Shown here: positions 27,078 through 36,347 of the stretch, piece by piece | Layout: each line of letters opens with the position of its first letter | How positions within the stretch are numbered: position 1 is the first letter of the stretch | NCBI RefSeq assembly: GCF_001940165.2 | Contig: NZ_CP135163.1 | Location: 124,001 to 188,000, forward strand | Source of the DNA: Roseburia sp. 831b | Lineage (GTDB): Bacteria; Bacillota; Clostridia; Lachnospirales; Lachnospiraceae | Reading direction: 5' to 3' | DNA length: 64,000 nt | Program-made: the position numbers and the translations under genes | The notes under the pieces: generated by a model | Seen by the model: the letters and a program-made list of their open reading frames with translations, nothing else | What the model was told of the DNA's origin: nothing | Database searches by the model: none

Positions 27078-27449
27078 ATGAATCCAGTATTTACCATTGA
27101 ACAATTGCGTCCGGTTCGGGATGGCATGACCATTTCCAGAGATTCTAAGCTTGGAGAACAAAACAAAGTCACCTTTTTTTCCATGGGAAAAGATACTTCC
27201 ATCAGCCAGGAAAGTTATGACCGCATGACGATGTACCTTGGTGCATCCGGAGTTGGAACTTTTTTGCTTAAGGAAGAGGCTGATAAGGTCCTTATGAAAC
27301 CCGGCACCGCCCTCATCGTTCCTTCCAAAACATTGTGTGGAATGGAAACAGAAGATGGATTGGTGTACACAGAACTTATTTTTGAAAAGGAGACAAGTTT
27401 GAAACAAACAAGTAGAGGACAGCCTAAAAATAAAGAGCATAGCAAATAA
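27078..27449 (+). pseudogene. 5' half of a dual-cupin protein gene, cut by an IS110 element
   Basis: Start at ATG 27078 with GGAGG eight bases upstream. Residues 1-110 form one cupin-like domain (KVTFFSMGKDTSISQESYDRMTMYLGASGVGTFLL, LMKPGTALIVPSKTLCGMETEDGLVYTELIFEKE). The remaining 14 residues (LKQTSRGQPKNKEHSK region) look like read-through into the insertion. In related Clostridia, by recollection, such a domain runs straight into a second cupin; the second half is found beyond the element at 29073. Confidence 0.6.
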
Positions 27450-27498
27450 ACCGCCTAAGCAGTCGGTTTTAAAAATTGAATATATACACAACACCTAA

Positions 27499-28758
27499 TC
27501 AGGTAACAGGAACAACATCATCTTTGATAATGTAGCCTCGCTGCTTCATTAAATTAAGTGCCTGTGAAGTAGTCAATACTTTGGATTTATTCACAGGTCG
27601 CGATTCAAGAAAACCTTCAGGCGTATATGGTTTTAGATCTGTGAGTATGTGCCAGATAGCGGTCAGGATCATACGACAGATGGCAATGATAGCTTTCTTG
27701 TGACCACGACGTGCTTTTATACGTCGATAACGGTTTGTAAATTCTGGGTGTTTCTTGGATTTGATTAAAGCATTTGCAACTTGCACCAAAACTGGTTTAA
27801 AATAAGAACCAGCACGGGAAATCCTAGTGGATTTGATTTTATGATTGCTTTGATCATTACGGGGACAACATCCAGCCCATGATATGAGGTTTTTAGCTGT
27901 GGGGAAGACAGACATATCACCTCCGATTTCAGAAAGCACCTGAATAGCAGTCATTGGGGTCTTATCGAATCCAGGTACGGTTCGTATAAGATTGAGAATG
28001 CTTTCATACTTATCACTGAGACGAAAGATTTCCCGTTCTATTTCTACTTTGTGCATTTCTAATTCATCAATGTGATTTAAACATTGTCTGAGCTTTACAG
28101 CTTGTTGTTTGGATATGGCACCATCAACAGCAGCTTGTATTTCTTCGGTAGGAGTCTTACATCTGCTATCCACAAAAGGTGACACATCAAATGTTTCCCC
28201 AGGGTGTTGTAAAATCTGTTCCGTAATGGAACGGGAGGATTTACCAAATATATCAGAAAAGACATCATCCAGTTTTAAGTTAGAAACAGTAAGACAGTTA
28301 TGAGCACGATTCTTCTCACCGGTGATCATACAAGTGAGTTTGAAACGGTATCTTACTAAATCTCTTAATTCACGGATGTCAGCCGGTGGAATAAAGGAAG
28401 GTTTTACCATTCCACACATATATAGGTCACAAATCCATTTAGCATCCTTGCGGTCAGTCTTGTTGCCTTTTTGCGGTTTGGTATATTTGGGGTGGGAAAG
28501 AGTAACCCAGATGTTATTCTTCTCCAGAACATTAAAAACAGGGATCCAGTACTTACCGGTAGATTCCATGCAGACATCCGTACAGTTGTATTTGGAAAGC
28601 CAGTCACACAGCTCCTGCAGACCTTTGGTAAAGGAAGAAAAGCGGGCTTCTTTATACTCGGTACGTTTCAGGGAATCAGTTATGCCGATACAGGCATAGA
28701 TCCAGGTTTTGTGGACGTCAAGACCACAACAGTTATTTTTGAGAATTTTAAACGACAA
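27499..28758 (-). CDS. IS110 family DEDD transposase/recombinase
   Basis: 419 residues, apparently full length. RuvC-like domain with GLDVHK, MESTGKYW and KTDRKDAKW giving the DEDD residues; C-terminal Tnp_20 domain with VPGFDKTPMTAIQVLSEIGG, LISWAGCCPRND and the SRAGSYFKP serine region. In this family recombination is guided by an element-encoded bridge RNA (established for IS621). The enzyme looks intact. Confidence 0.93.
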   Translation of the reverse strand: MSFKILKNNCCGLDVHKTWIYACIGITDSLKRTEYKEARFSSFTKGLQELCDWLSKYNCTDVCMESTGKYWIPVFNVLEKNNIWVTLSHPKYTKPQKGNKTDRKDAKWICDLYMCGMVKPSFIPPADIRELRDLVRYRFKLTCMITGEKNRAHNCLTVSNLKLDDVFSDIFGKSSRSITEQILQHPGETFDVSPFVDSRCKTPTEEIQAAVDGAISKQQAVKLRQCLNHIDELEMHKVEIEREIFRLSDKYESILNLIRTVPGFDKTPMTAIQVLSEIGGDMSVFPTAKNLISWAGCCPRNDQSNHKIKSTRISRAGSYFKPVLVQVANALIKSKKHPEFTNRYRRIKARRGHKKAIIAICRMILTAIWHILTDLKPYTPEGFLESRPVNKSKVLTTSQALNLMKQRGYIIKDDVVPVT

Positions 28759-29060
28759 TAAAAGTACCTCCTGATGATTTAGCGTTATAAAACTGACAGT
28801 GACTGGTCATCCGGCAAAATCGAGTCGACTTTGGAAGAGATAAGTTTACGGGCTACGTTATGCGCCAATCATTGATGCCTTAACGGATGACCGACAACAA
28901 ATAATTATACGAGGTCGCCGCTATACAGCCCCGCCACTCACCTCCACGTGTTCTGTAGTGTGTCAGTCTTATAGGTAAATAATATCAGAAGGAATATAAA
29001 TTAGAAAAGCGGAAGTTAGCCAAAGTGTTTCATGACGCATTGGTGCCTTTCGCAGAAAGG
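28759..29060 (-). ncRNA. Candidate bridge RNA region of the IS110 element
   Basis: Non-coding segment upstream of the transposase. It contains inverted repeats: TGGTCATCCG (about 28806) with CGGATGACC (about 28884), and a second pair in the GAGGTCGCCGC/CCTCCACGTG region. Position and size match where IS110-group bridge RNAs are encoded; the fold was not computed. Confidence 0.4.
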
Positions 29061-29072
29061 CGGATTATAATT

Positions 29073-29399
29073 ATGAACCAGAACATAAAAACAAACGAAG
29101 TATTTGCATTAAAAGATTTCATTTCTTATGAAGAAGGCAGCATCGCAAACATGGATGTCGTAAGCAATAACACCATGAAATATGTGCTAATGGCATTTGA
29201 TGAGGGAACCGGTCTTACCCCACACCGTGCTCCTGGAAACGCAATCGTATTCGCTTTGGAAGGAAAGGCAACCATCGAATACGAAGGAAAAGACTACGAA
29301 TTAAGTGAAGGAGAATGTTTCCGCTTTGAGAAAAATGGTCTTCACAGCGTAACTGCAAACGGAAAATTCAAGATGGCATTATTGTTGGTATTAGAATAA
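29073..29399 (+). CDS. Cupin domain protein (3' half of split dual-cupin gene)
   Basis: 108 residues from ATG 29073. A single cupin barrel: TNEVFALKDFISYEEGSIANMDVVSNNTMKYVLMAFDEGTGLTPHRAPGNAIVFALEGKATIEYEGKDYELSEGECFRFEKNGLHSV, with His in TPHRAP and NGLHSV as likely metal ligands. It would continue the cupin half at 27078-27407 in sense and order. It could still be translated alone, since GGCGG lies upstream. Ligand unknown. Confidence 0.75.
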   Translation: MNQNIKTNEVFALKDFISYEEGSIANMDVVSNNTMKYVLMAFDEGTGLTPHRAPGNAIVFALEGKATIEYEGKDYELSEGECFRFEKNGLHSVTANGKFKMALLLVLE

Positions 29400-29417
29400 G
29401 AAAAATTGCAGATGCAC

Positions 29418-29447
29418 AAAAAAAGCTTCCTAACGGAAGCTTTTTTT
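29418..29447. terminator. Bidirectional terminator between cupin and MATE genes
   Basis: AAAAAAAGCTTCC, TAAC, GGAAGCTTTTTTT. The last codons of the MATE gene (KKKSFR, stop) are encoded inside the stem. Confidence 0.9.
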
Positions 29448-30776
29448 CTTTGTAATCGTATAAGCAATCATCATTGCAATTCCTGTTATCACCCAGGAAA
29501 TCGGATAGATAATCATAAGTACCCAGAATTCATGCACCCTATGGCACATGGTTGCAATCCAGATTAACCGAAGAACACAGGAACCTAAAAACGTAATGAT
29601 TGCCGGAAGAAGAGAATGACCCAATCCTCGCATCGCTCCTGCACTCACTTCATAGACTGCCGTCAGCAATTCCAGGGTCGTTGCAATCAAAAGTCTTTGG
29701 TTTGCATAAACTAACACCCTGGAATCCGTCGAATATAAGCGTAAGAAAAATCCACGGTTTAACACAAAGATACTCGATAAAAATCCACAGGATACCATCG
29801 CAAAAAGCATGGAAATACGAAAAATTTTCTTACATCTGTCCTGCTCCCCTGCTCCGTAATTCTGGCTGGTAAAGGTTACCGTCGCCTGTGCAAACGCATT
29901 TACCATAAAATAAGAGAAAAATTCATAGTTGAGCGCAGCCGCAGAACCGGCAACCGCCTCTGAACCGAAACTGTTGATGGCACTTTGAATACAAACGTTT
30001 GCGATAGAAAACATCATTCCCTGTAATCCTGCTGGAATCCCAATTGTTAAAATTTTCTTAAACTCTTTGACATTGATGGCAAGCTTTTTCCATTCCAACC
30101 GGATTGGCTCCTGCTCATGAAGCAGAACATATAAAATGATGCCGGAACTTACTATATTTGAAATTACCGTCGCAATTGCAACACCAGATACCCCCAAATG
30201 AAATACGATGACCAAAATCAGGTTTAACACCGTATTAACAACCCCGGCAACAATCAAACTGTAAAGTGGACGTCTGCTGTCCCCGGTACTTCTAAGAATC
30301 GAAGAGCCAAAATCATATAACATCATGAAAGGCATGCCAATCAGATAGATTCTAAGATATAGTACTGCCAAATCAATGACATCCTCCGGTGTTCCCATCA
30401 AAAGCAGTACCGGTCTTGCAATGAACTGCCCCAATACCATGACGAAGAAACCACTGAGCAATGCAACTACAATTGCCGTATGTATCGCAGCCTGAATATT
30501 CTGTTCGGCCTTTTGTCCGATGTAGTGTGCAATTACAACATTTGACCCAAGTGAAATTCCAATAAAAAGATTAATCAAAAGCGAGATGAAAGAGCTGTTG
30601 CTCCCAACCGCAGCCAATGCCTGGCTACTTGCAAACCGTCCCACCACCGCAGTGTCCACGGAATTAAACAACTGCTGTAAGATACTGCTCGCAGCGAGCG
30701 GCAACGCAAAAATCAAAATTTTATTCCACAATGGTCCCTGCGTCATATCCATTGATTTTTTTCCTATTGTACTCAT
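29430..30776 (-). CDS. MATE family efflux transporter
   Basis: 448 residues, twelve TM helices in two MatE repeats. Typical opening MTQGPLWNKILIFALPLAASSILQQLFNSVDTAVVGRFASSQALAAVG. A Na+ or H+ coupled exporter of cationic drugs or metabolites. 12 bp separate its start from the end of the MFS gene, so they may be co-transcribed. Confidence 0.93.
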   Translation of the reverse strand: MSTIGKKSMDMTQGPLWNKILIFALPLAASSILQQLFNSVDTAVVGRFASSQALAAVGSNSSFISLLINLFIGISLGSNVVIAHYIGQKAEQNIQAAIHTAIVVALLSGFFVMVLGQFIARPVLLLMGTPEDVIDLAVLYLRIYLIGMPFMMLYDFGSSILRSTGDSRRPLYSLIVAGVVNTVLNLILVIVFHLGVSGVAIATVISNIVSSGIILYVLLHEQEPIRLEWKKLAINVKEFKKILTIGIPAGLQGMMFSIANVCIQSAINSFGSEAVAGSAAALNYEFFSYFMVNAFAQATVTFTSQNYGAGEQDRCKKIFRISMLFAMVSCGFLSSIFVLNRGFFLRLYSTDSRVLVYANQRLLIATTLELLTAVYEVSAGAMRGLGHSLLPAIITFLGSCVLRLIWIATMCHRVHEFWVLMIIYPISWVITGIAMMIAYTITKKKSFR

Positions 30777-30788
30777 AAAAAACCTCTT

Positions 30789-31988
30789 TTATTTCTCATT
30801 TTTCTGCCTTTTTCCACTAAAACTCAAACCGGCAAAAAGCAGGGTCGGGAACACGATTCCCGCCAAAATTCCCGCACGAAGGTTATTGTTCCATGCACTC
30901 GAGACAAATCCTACCAAAGTTGGTCCACCGGAGCATCCTAAATCTCCCGCAAGGGCAAGCATGGCAAAAAGTACTGTTCCGCCTCTTCTTAAAGATGCGG
31001 ACGCCTTGCTAAAGGTTCCTGGCCACAAAATACCAACGGAGAATCCGCATATGCCACAACAAATCAGTTCTACCATTGGAAACGGTACCAATGCGATACC
31101 TAAGTAGGACAGGATGCAAAGAAAACTGCTCGCTTTCATAAAACGATCCAAATCTAACTTTTCTCCGTATTTTCCATAAAGGAGTCTGGAAAGCCCCATT
31201 AAAATGGAAAGGGACATTGGTCCTACAAGGTCGCCGACTGTCTTGGTGATTCCAAGTCCTTCCTCCGCAAACGTGGATGCCCACTGGCTTACGGACTGCT
31301 CTGCTGCACCGGCACAAAGCATCATCACCATCAAAAACCAGAATGTCTTTTCTTTCACAAGCTCGACAAAGCTCATGCCACACTCTCCCTCTTCCTGCAA
31401 ACTGTATATTGGCACTTTTGTAAAAAGAATCAGATTTCCAATTGGAATGAGCAGCCAAAATAATGTCAAAATCTTCCAGTTTCCGGTTCCAAACAAGGAA
31501 AAGAAAATGGTAGAGAGCAACACAACACCCGTGCATCCCCAGCAATAAAAAGAATGTAACAAACTCATCGCACTCTCCTTATTATCGGTCGGGCATGCTT
31601 CAATAATCGGGCTGACCAGCACCTCTAACAAACCGCCGCCAATCGCATAAACAGATACAGACAACAGAATTCCAACAAAAGAATTCTCAAAAACTTCCGG
31701 CAAAACCGTAAGCAATCCAAGCCCCAGTGCTGCGAATATATGCGCCAGAATCACTGACGCCCGATATCCAATTTTATCAATAAAACCGGCTGACAACATA
31801 TCAACCAACAGTTGGATTACAAAATTAATCGTAATCAAAAGTGTAATCTCCGACAGCGGTATGCCATAACTTTTTTGAAAGGTGACAAACAAAAGCGGGA
31901 CAAAACTGTTCACAATTGCCTGCACTACATAGCCCATAAAACAGGCGTATGTCGTTGCCTTATAACTTAATTTCATCTCATTAACCAT
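30789..31988 (-). CDS. Major facilitator superfamily transporter
   Basis: About 399 residues from ATG 31988 (or 31976); the longer frame to 32063 would run 50 bp into the upstream gene and lacks a better ribosome binding site. Twelve TM helices; the YGIPLSEITLLITINFVIQLLVDMLSAGFIDKIGYRASVILAH block contains the MFS motif A equivalent. Substrate unknown; it resembles sugar or metabolite permeases of the FucP/YfkF-like group. Confidence 0.85.
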   Translation of the reverse strand: MVNEMKLSYKATTYACFMGYVVQAIVNSFVPLLFVTFQKSYGIPLSEITLLITINFVIQLLVDMLSAGFIDKIGYRASVILAHIFAALGLGLLTVLPEVFENSFVGILLSVSVYAIGGGLLEVLVSPIIEACPTDNKESAMSLLHSFYCWGCTGVVLLSTIFFSLFGTGNWKILTLFWLLIPIGNLILFTKVPIYSLQEEGECGMSFVELVKEKTFWFLMVMMLCAGAAEQSVSQWASTFAEEGLGITKTVGDLVGPMSLSILMGLSRLLYGKYGEKLDLDRFMKASSFLCILSYLGIALVPFPMVELICCGICGFSVGILWPGTFSKASASLRRGGTVLFAMLALAGDLGCSGGPTLVGFVSSAWNNNLRAGILAGIVFPTLLFAGLSFSGKRQKNEK

Positions 31989-32013
31989 GCCTTTCCGTAC
32001 TCGCCAAAACTTC

Positions 32014-33411
32014 TTATTTATTTTGCAGCGTTTCATAAATTGCTTCCGTCTGCACATCATCATATCCGCTCATATAATAATCGGTTCCATCCGCCTGAAA
32101 ATAGAGGAATTCACTGTTTTGCGGATTTAAAAACACCTGGCATTTTCCAACATTGCGAATATAGTAAGTCCCTTTTTCCAGATTGTCCATGCCCGTTCCC
32201 TCGGACTTGCTCCACTTCGGAAGTTCGGTAATCATCTTAAGATTCTCAATGTCGTCCGTGTCAATCTGATACTCTGTCCGAAGATGTACCGCACGGAGCG
32301 TGTCGTCTTTTATATCCAGATGAATCGGTGTAAATTCCTCTGATATCAGCCAGATACAAAGAACTGGAAGTGCGAGTAAGACGATGGTCGTAAAGATACT
32401 CGTCACCTTTCCAATCGGCGTTGCCATATTTAACGTAGTGCCAATTCCTACCTTTTTATTCACCACTGTCCGTTTATCCCCCGGATTGTAATAAAACATT
32501 CCGAAAATCCAATTGTCATCCTCATCGGTCACGGACGTCATATCATGCTTCGCCTCATAGTGCTTTTCGATATGTTGTAAGCTTCTTATCAGAAGAATTG
32601 CAAGCACCAGAATTATAACCGCATAGAGTATAGCACCAAATATCAGAATTGTCACTGCATTTTCCGTGAAAAATGATGCAAGTACAATTGTAATTGTAAA
32701 GCCGGTATTTCCCCAGACACAAATCAGCCAAAAATTCTTCCACACATTCTTTTTTGCTCTGGCATAATTCACATTCACATCACTGTCACTGCTTATGACT
32801 TCAGCTGGCTGCCGGTCCATCACAACGGCACAAATCCAGAAAATGATGCTGCAGGCTGCAATTTCAAGTGCCGCAATACTGACGCCTTTTTCCGGAATCA
32901 TAGCTGTCGAATACCAGTATTGATATAGATAGGGGAAAATGCCATCCAAACCAACCGCCACAAAGCCAAGGAGTGTTGGCAGGAAAAATGGGAAAAAGCT
33001 TACTCTTCGTATTCCACCCGCAGCTTTTAGCTCTACATATTTTTCCATGCTTGCCTCTTCATAGACATTGTGCTCTTTTTTCCACTCTTTTAACTTCTTA
33101 TTTCCTTTTGCAAATGGTACATACATGATGACAATAGATGCAAACAGCCATATCATCCAGATTGTCGTCTGAATGGAAAAATGTCTGGTCAAAAGACTCG
33201 TAAATGGAACCAGCATAAGAATCCAAAAATCCCGTTTCATCTCCTTTTTAAAATCAGAAATCACCTGTTGTACTTCTTTTGTCTCCTTCCATTCCGGTTT
33301 CATTGTAACTGCAAACAAAGAATCTTTCTCCGTCTTGTAAGTCCACTTTATTACAAAGTAGAACAATATTAAGATTGGATACATGGTCACAAAATATATT
33401 AGATTTATCAT
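32014..33411 (-). CDS. DUF1648/DUF5808 membrane protein
   Basis: 465 residues with about eight TM helices. The signature DDNWIFGMFYYNPGDKRTVVNKKVGIGTTLNMATPIGKV is the DUF5808 motif; the preceding membrane region fits DUF1648. The family is typically encoded beside GntR/YtrA-type regulators, as here, and is linked to cell-envelope stress in Firmicutes (family association). The C-terminal soluble part (about 370-465) faces one side of the membrane. Function unknown. Confidence 0.82.
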   Translation of the reverse strand: MINLIYFVTMYPILILFYFVIKWTYKTEKDSLFAVTMKPEWKETKEVQQVISDFKKEMKRDFWILMLVPFTSLLTRHFSIQTTIWMIWLFASIVIMYVPFAKGNKKLKEWKKEHNVYEEASMEKYVELKAAGGIRRVSFFPFFLPTLLGFVAVGLDGIFPYLYQYWYSTAMIPEKGVSIAALEIAACSIIFWICAVVMDRQPAEVISSDSDVNVNYARAKKNVWKNFWLICVWGNTGFTITIVLASFFTENAVTILIFGAILYAVIILVLAILLIRSLQHIEKHYEAKHDMTSVTDEDDNWIFGMFYYNPGDKRTVVNKKVGIGTTLNMATPIGKVTSIFTTIVLLALPVLCIWLISEEFTPIHLDIKDDTLRAVHLRTEYQIDTDDIENLKMITELPKWSKSEGTGMDNLEKGTYYIRNVGKCQVFLNPQNSEFLYFQADGTDYYMSGYDDVQTEAIYETLQNK

Positions 33412-33461
33412 AAAAATACCGTTCCTTTCTATCGTCCGTATAAGAATGAGAGTTCACACCT

Positions 33462-33827
33462 TTATTCTCCAAATATTTTTTCACACTCTGTGAAAAAATC
33501 CTCCTTGGTCATACCACAGACCTTTGCCTCCGATACAATCTGCTGCAAAAGTTCCCTCGACTTCTCGCTTAGCTGCTTACTTTGCGGGAATTCTAACCGC
33601 ACACGTGCGCCATTCCGCCTGTCCGCATAGATATAACCTTCCTGTTTTAAGAGCGCATACGCTTTATTTACAGTCATGGAATTGATTCCGATTTCTTCCG
33701 CTAATGCCCGGACAGTCGGAAGCTGCTCCCCCGGTGAAAGCCTTCCATCGGAAATTCCAAGCACAATCTGGTTGCGAAGCTGCTGATAAATGGGGATTTC
33801 CGACATCTCATTGATTGAAAGAATCAT
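33462..33827 (-). CDS. GntR family regulator (YtrA subfamily)
   Basis: 121 residues. Winged HTH: IPIYQQLRNQIVLGISDGRLSPGEQLPTVRALAEEIGINSMTVNKAYALLKQEGYIYADRRNGARV. The short C-terminal dimerisation tail is typical of YtrA-type repressors. It precedes the DUF5808 gene by 50 bp and has a 47-bp palindrome upstream, indicating autoregulation of the pair. Confidence 0.93.
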   Translation of the reverse strand: MILSINEMSEIPIYQQLRNQIVLGISDGRLSPGEQLPTVRALAEEIGINSMTVNKAYALLKQEGYIYADRRNGARVRLEFPQSKQLSEKSRELLQQIVSEAKVCGMTKEDFFTECEKIFGE

Positions 33828-33852
33828 GTTTACTTTCTCCTTCCTACTTTTG

Positions 33853-33899
33853 ATTATGTATTATTTGTATTATTAATTATAATACAAATAATACATAAT
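33853..33899. promoter_or_regulatory. 47-bp perfect palindrome, operator of the GntR gene
   Basis: Two perfectly complementary 20-bp arms (33853-33872 and 33880-33899) around TTAATTA. The core GTATTAT...ATAATAC lies about 25-45 bp upstream of the GntR start. Being AT-only apart from two G/C pairs per arm, it may also contain the promoter. Confidence 0.85.
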
Positions 33900-33904
33900 G
33901 CAAG

Positions 33905-33940
33905 TAAAAAAATCCGCATTACATCTTGTAACACGAATTT
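33905..33940 (-). terminator. Terminator of the second MATE gene
   Basis: Minus strand AAATTCGTGTTAC pairs with GTAATGCGGATTT over 13 positions (with G-T), 5-nt loop, then a T run. Confidence 0.75.
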
Positions 33941-33994
33941 CTTTTTTATAACGCAATCATCCTAAAATATTGTGGGGCATTTTATTCATCATTG

Positions 33995-35329
33995 CTATAT
34001 TTTTTGCATCCAGATTTTTTTATGAAAAAGAAAATAGGAAAGAAACAGTCTTACTCCCTCTTCCAGGGAAAGGATAAAATACACCGCTGGAATCGGTAAT
34101 TTCAGGACAAAAGCAGAGATAAGACCAAGCGGTACACCAAATCCCCAGGTTCCGATCAAATCAATTCCCAACACATAATTGGTTTTTCCACCACTTCGTA
34201 AAATTCCACCGCCTAAAATCATATTCTGCACCTTAATCGGGCATACAATTGCAAACACAATCAGAAGCTGATAGCAAATCTGACGTACTTCGGGTTCGAC
34301 ATTATAAATATTGGTGTACTGCTTTCCCGCCAAAAGCAATACAACCGACAGTACCACAGATGCCAGAAAACCATACCGCATTAACTTTTTAGAATCTTTA
34401 TAAGCCTGCTCGTACTCCTGATTTCCAAGTGACTTACCAACCATAATACCTGCGGCCTTTGCAAGACCGGATAACGCACCGACCATCAGACACTGGATTG
34501 GCGAAGTCATTGTCATCGCCGCACACTGCTTTGTTCCAATGTTTCCATAAATTCCAGAGTAAATATTTTCCCCAAGGCTCCACATAAATTCACATGCCAA
34601 TAGTGGCAGCAAAATTTTTGCATAGGAAAGATACTCTGCCTTTTGAAAATGAAGGTCAAATGCAAGCCGTATATTCTTTTTTCTAAGCATAAAAAACAGA
34701 AAAATATAGGTAAGAATACATCCTAGAATCTGGGAGATTACGCTTGCAATTGCAGCCCCTGTCACACCGAGTTCCGGGAATCCAAATTTTCCAAAAATAA
34801 GGACATAGTTGAGTGCCGTATTACAAATCAGTGATGTAATACTTGCAATCAACGGAAATACCGCTGCTTCCATACAACATAACATGGTCTCTGCCATTCC
34901 TGCCAACGCTGCCGGGAAAAATGACCACGCATAAATTCTTAAATAGGTTTCTCCAATCTCTCTTGTCGCAAGATCCTTTGTATAACAGCTTAAGATTGGC
35001 TGTGTAAAACCAAGCGATATCGCTGTAAAGAAAAAGGCAATTAACATGGCGACTAAGAAGTTGACCCAAAAACTTCTTTGTATCTTTTTTTCCTTTTTCT
35101 GTCCGATATACTGGGAAATCATGATTGCTGCGGCTGCCGTAACGGCTCCTAGTACCACTCCGTGGATGGATGCAAATTTTCCACCTAATCCGATACCAGA
35201 AATACTTTCACTGCCAAGCTGTCCAATCATGACCTGGTCTACAATGCTAAACGACGCTTTTAGCATACATTGAACCGTAACCGGAAGTGCAATCTTAAGA
35301 ATACTATCTAAAAAAGAATTTTTTGTCAT
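33995..35329 (-). CDS. MATE family efflux transporter (second)
   Basis: 444 residues, twelve TM helices. Opening SILKIALPVTVQCMLKASFSIVDQVMIGQLGSESISGIGLGGKF is typical of the MATE family; it is distinct from the transporter at 29430. Divergent from the AraC regulator, which may control it. A terminator follows. Confidence 0.92.
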   Translation of the reverse strand: MTKNSFLDSILKIALPVTVQCMLKASFSIVDQVMIGQLGSESISGIGLGGKFASIHGVVLGAVTAAAAIMISQYIGQKKEKKIQRSFWVNFLVAMLIAFFFTAISLGFTQPILSCYTKDLATREIGETYLRIYAWSFFPAALAGMAETMLCCMEAAVFPLIASITSLICNTALNYVLIFGKFGFPELGVTGAAIASVISQILGCILTYIFLFFMLRKKNIRLAFDLHFQKAEYLSYAKILLPLLACEFMWSLGENIYSGIYGNIGTKQCAAMTMTSPIQCLMVGALSGLAKAAGIMVGKSLGNQEYEQAYKDSKKLMRYGFLASVVLSVVLLLAGKQYTNIYNVEPEVRQICYQLLIVFAIVCPIKVQNMILGGGILRSGGKTNYVLGIDLIGTWGFGVPLGLISAFVLKLPIPAVYFILSLEEGVRLFLSYFLFHKKIWMQKI

Positions 35330-35380
35330 GCTGCCCTTCTCCTCTTCTTTTTCTTCGATACCATTATATTCTTATTTCTA

Positions 35381-35409
35381 TTGCAATTCTCACTTAAAAA
35401 TCTTATAAT
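35381..35409 (+). promoter_or_regulatory. Promoter of the AraC gene
   Basis: TTGCAA (35381-35386), 17-bp spacer, TATAAT (35404-35409); AAGGAG precedes ATG 35448. Confidence 0.65.
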
Positions 35410-35447
35410 ACTAACACAAAACTATTATTTTAAGGAGTCGTAATCGA

Positions 35448-36347
35448 ATGAAACACACAGCACAGCCTCATCCGGACAAGGAACCTGTCATTCTTCCGGA
35501 CGGGCAGGAGGTAAAAACACATGGAAGTGCCACCATCCCCTTTGCGGTTTACCGTGGCGTTATCCCAGATTTCATGCCTTCCTATCCGCTTCATTATCAC
35601 GAAGAAATCGAGTTTATCTACTGTGTTTCGGGCAGTGGCATCATCAGCGTGGACGGCACTGACTGCCTCATTTCACCAAAAGAAATCGCCGTCATTTTGC
35701 CGAACCAGATTCATTCCATCACATCTGTAAACGAACCCTTTGAGTATTATAATGTTCTGTTTCGCTTTTCGATGTTAGAGCAGGAACAGGAGGATAATTT
35801 TATCTATCAGGAATACTTTGCACCGTTTGCAAACGGAAGCGAATCCGTTTTTCCTTTGCAAAAGAAAGACAGCCCTTCGTGTGTCGAAATGACAATGCAC
35901 CTTCTCCCGCTTATCCGTGAACAAAACAATGTTACCATTTTAACAATCAAATCACATCTTTTTGCATTGATGGCAAGCTTATGTGAGATTGCGGTTCCAT
36001 CCGCACAACACGCCACCTACAACGAAAAGGCACGTACTTTTTTAAGAACGGTGATTCCCTACATCAATACACACTTTTGTGAACAGATTCCGATTTCTGA
36101 CATCAGCACGCTCTGCGGTTACAGCGAAAGTCACTTCATGAAACTGTTCCGGGACTTGACCGGCACAAGTTTTTCGCAATATCTGATTCATTTTCGCCTG
36201 GAAAAAGCCGCATATCTGTTGCGGACAACCCAAAAATCGGTTCTTGAAATCGCAACCCTATGCGGCTTTTCTAATGCATCCTACTTTACAAGGGCCTTTC
36301 TAAAACAATATCATAAAAAGCCCTCTGACTATCGGAAATTTTATTAA
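35448..36347 (+). CDS. AraC family transcriptional regulator with N-terminal cupin
   Basis: 299 residues. N-terminal cupin-like sensing domain ([46 protein letters not shown]); C-terminal AraC double HTH (about 195-299) with [82 protein letters not shown]. Such regulators usually sense sugars. It ends 4 bp inside the convergent chemoreceptor gene. Confidence 0.93.
   Translation: MKHTAQPHPDKEPVILPDGQEVKTHGSATIPFAVYRGVIPDFMPSYPLHYHEEIEFIYCVSGSGIISVDGTDCLISPKEIAVILPNQIHSITSVNEPFEYYNVLFRFSMLEQEQEDNFIYQEYFAPFANGSESVFPLQKKDSPSCVEMTMHLLPLIREQNNVTILTIKSHLFALMASLCEIAVPSAQHATYNEKARTFLRTVIPYINTHFCEQIPISDISTLCGYSESHFMKLFRDLTGTSFSQYLIHFRLEKAAYLLRTTQKSVLEIATLCGFSNASYFTRAFLKQYHKKPSDYRKFY

Larger units (their letters stand above)
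27408..29072. mobile_element. IS110-group insertion element (ends approximate)
   Basis: About 1.67 kb between the two cupin halves. It carries one DEDD transposase on the minus strand, a short 3' flank (about 90 bp) and a longer 5' flank of about 300 bp. A long non-coding segment upstream of the transposase is the layout of IS110-group elements, which lack terminal inverted repeats. Ends were set by where the cupin reading is lost and regained. Confidence 0.65.
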
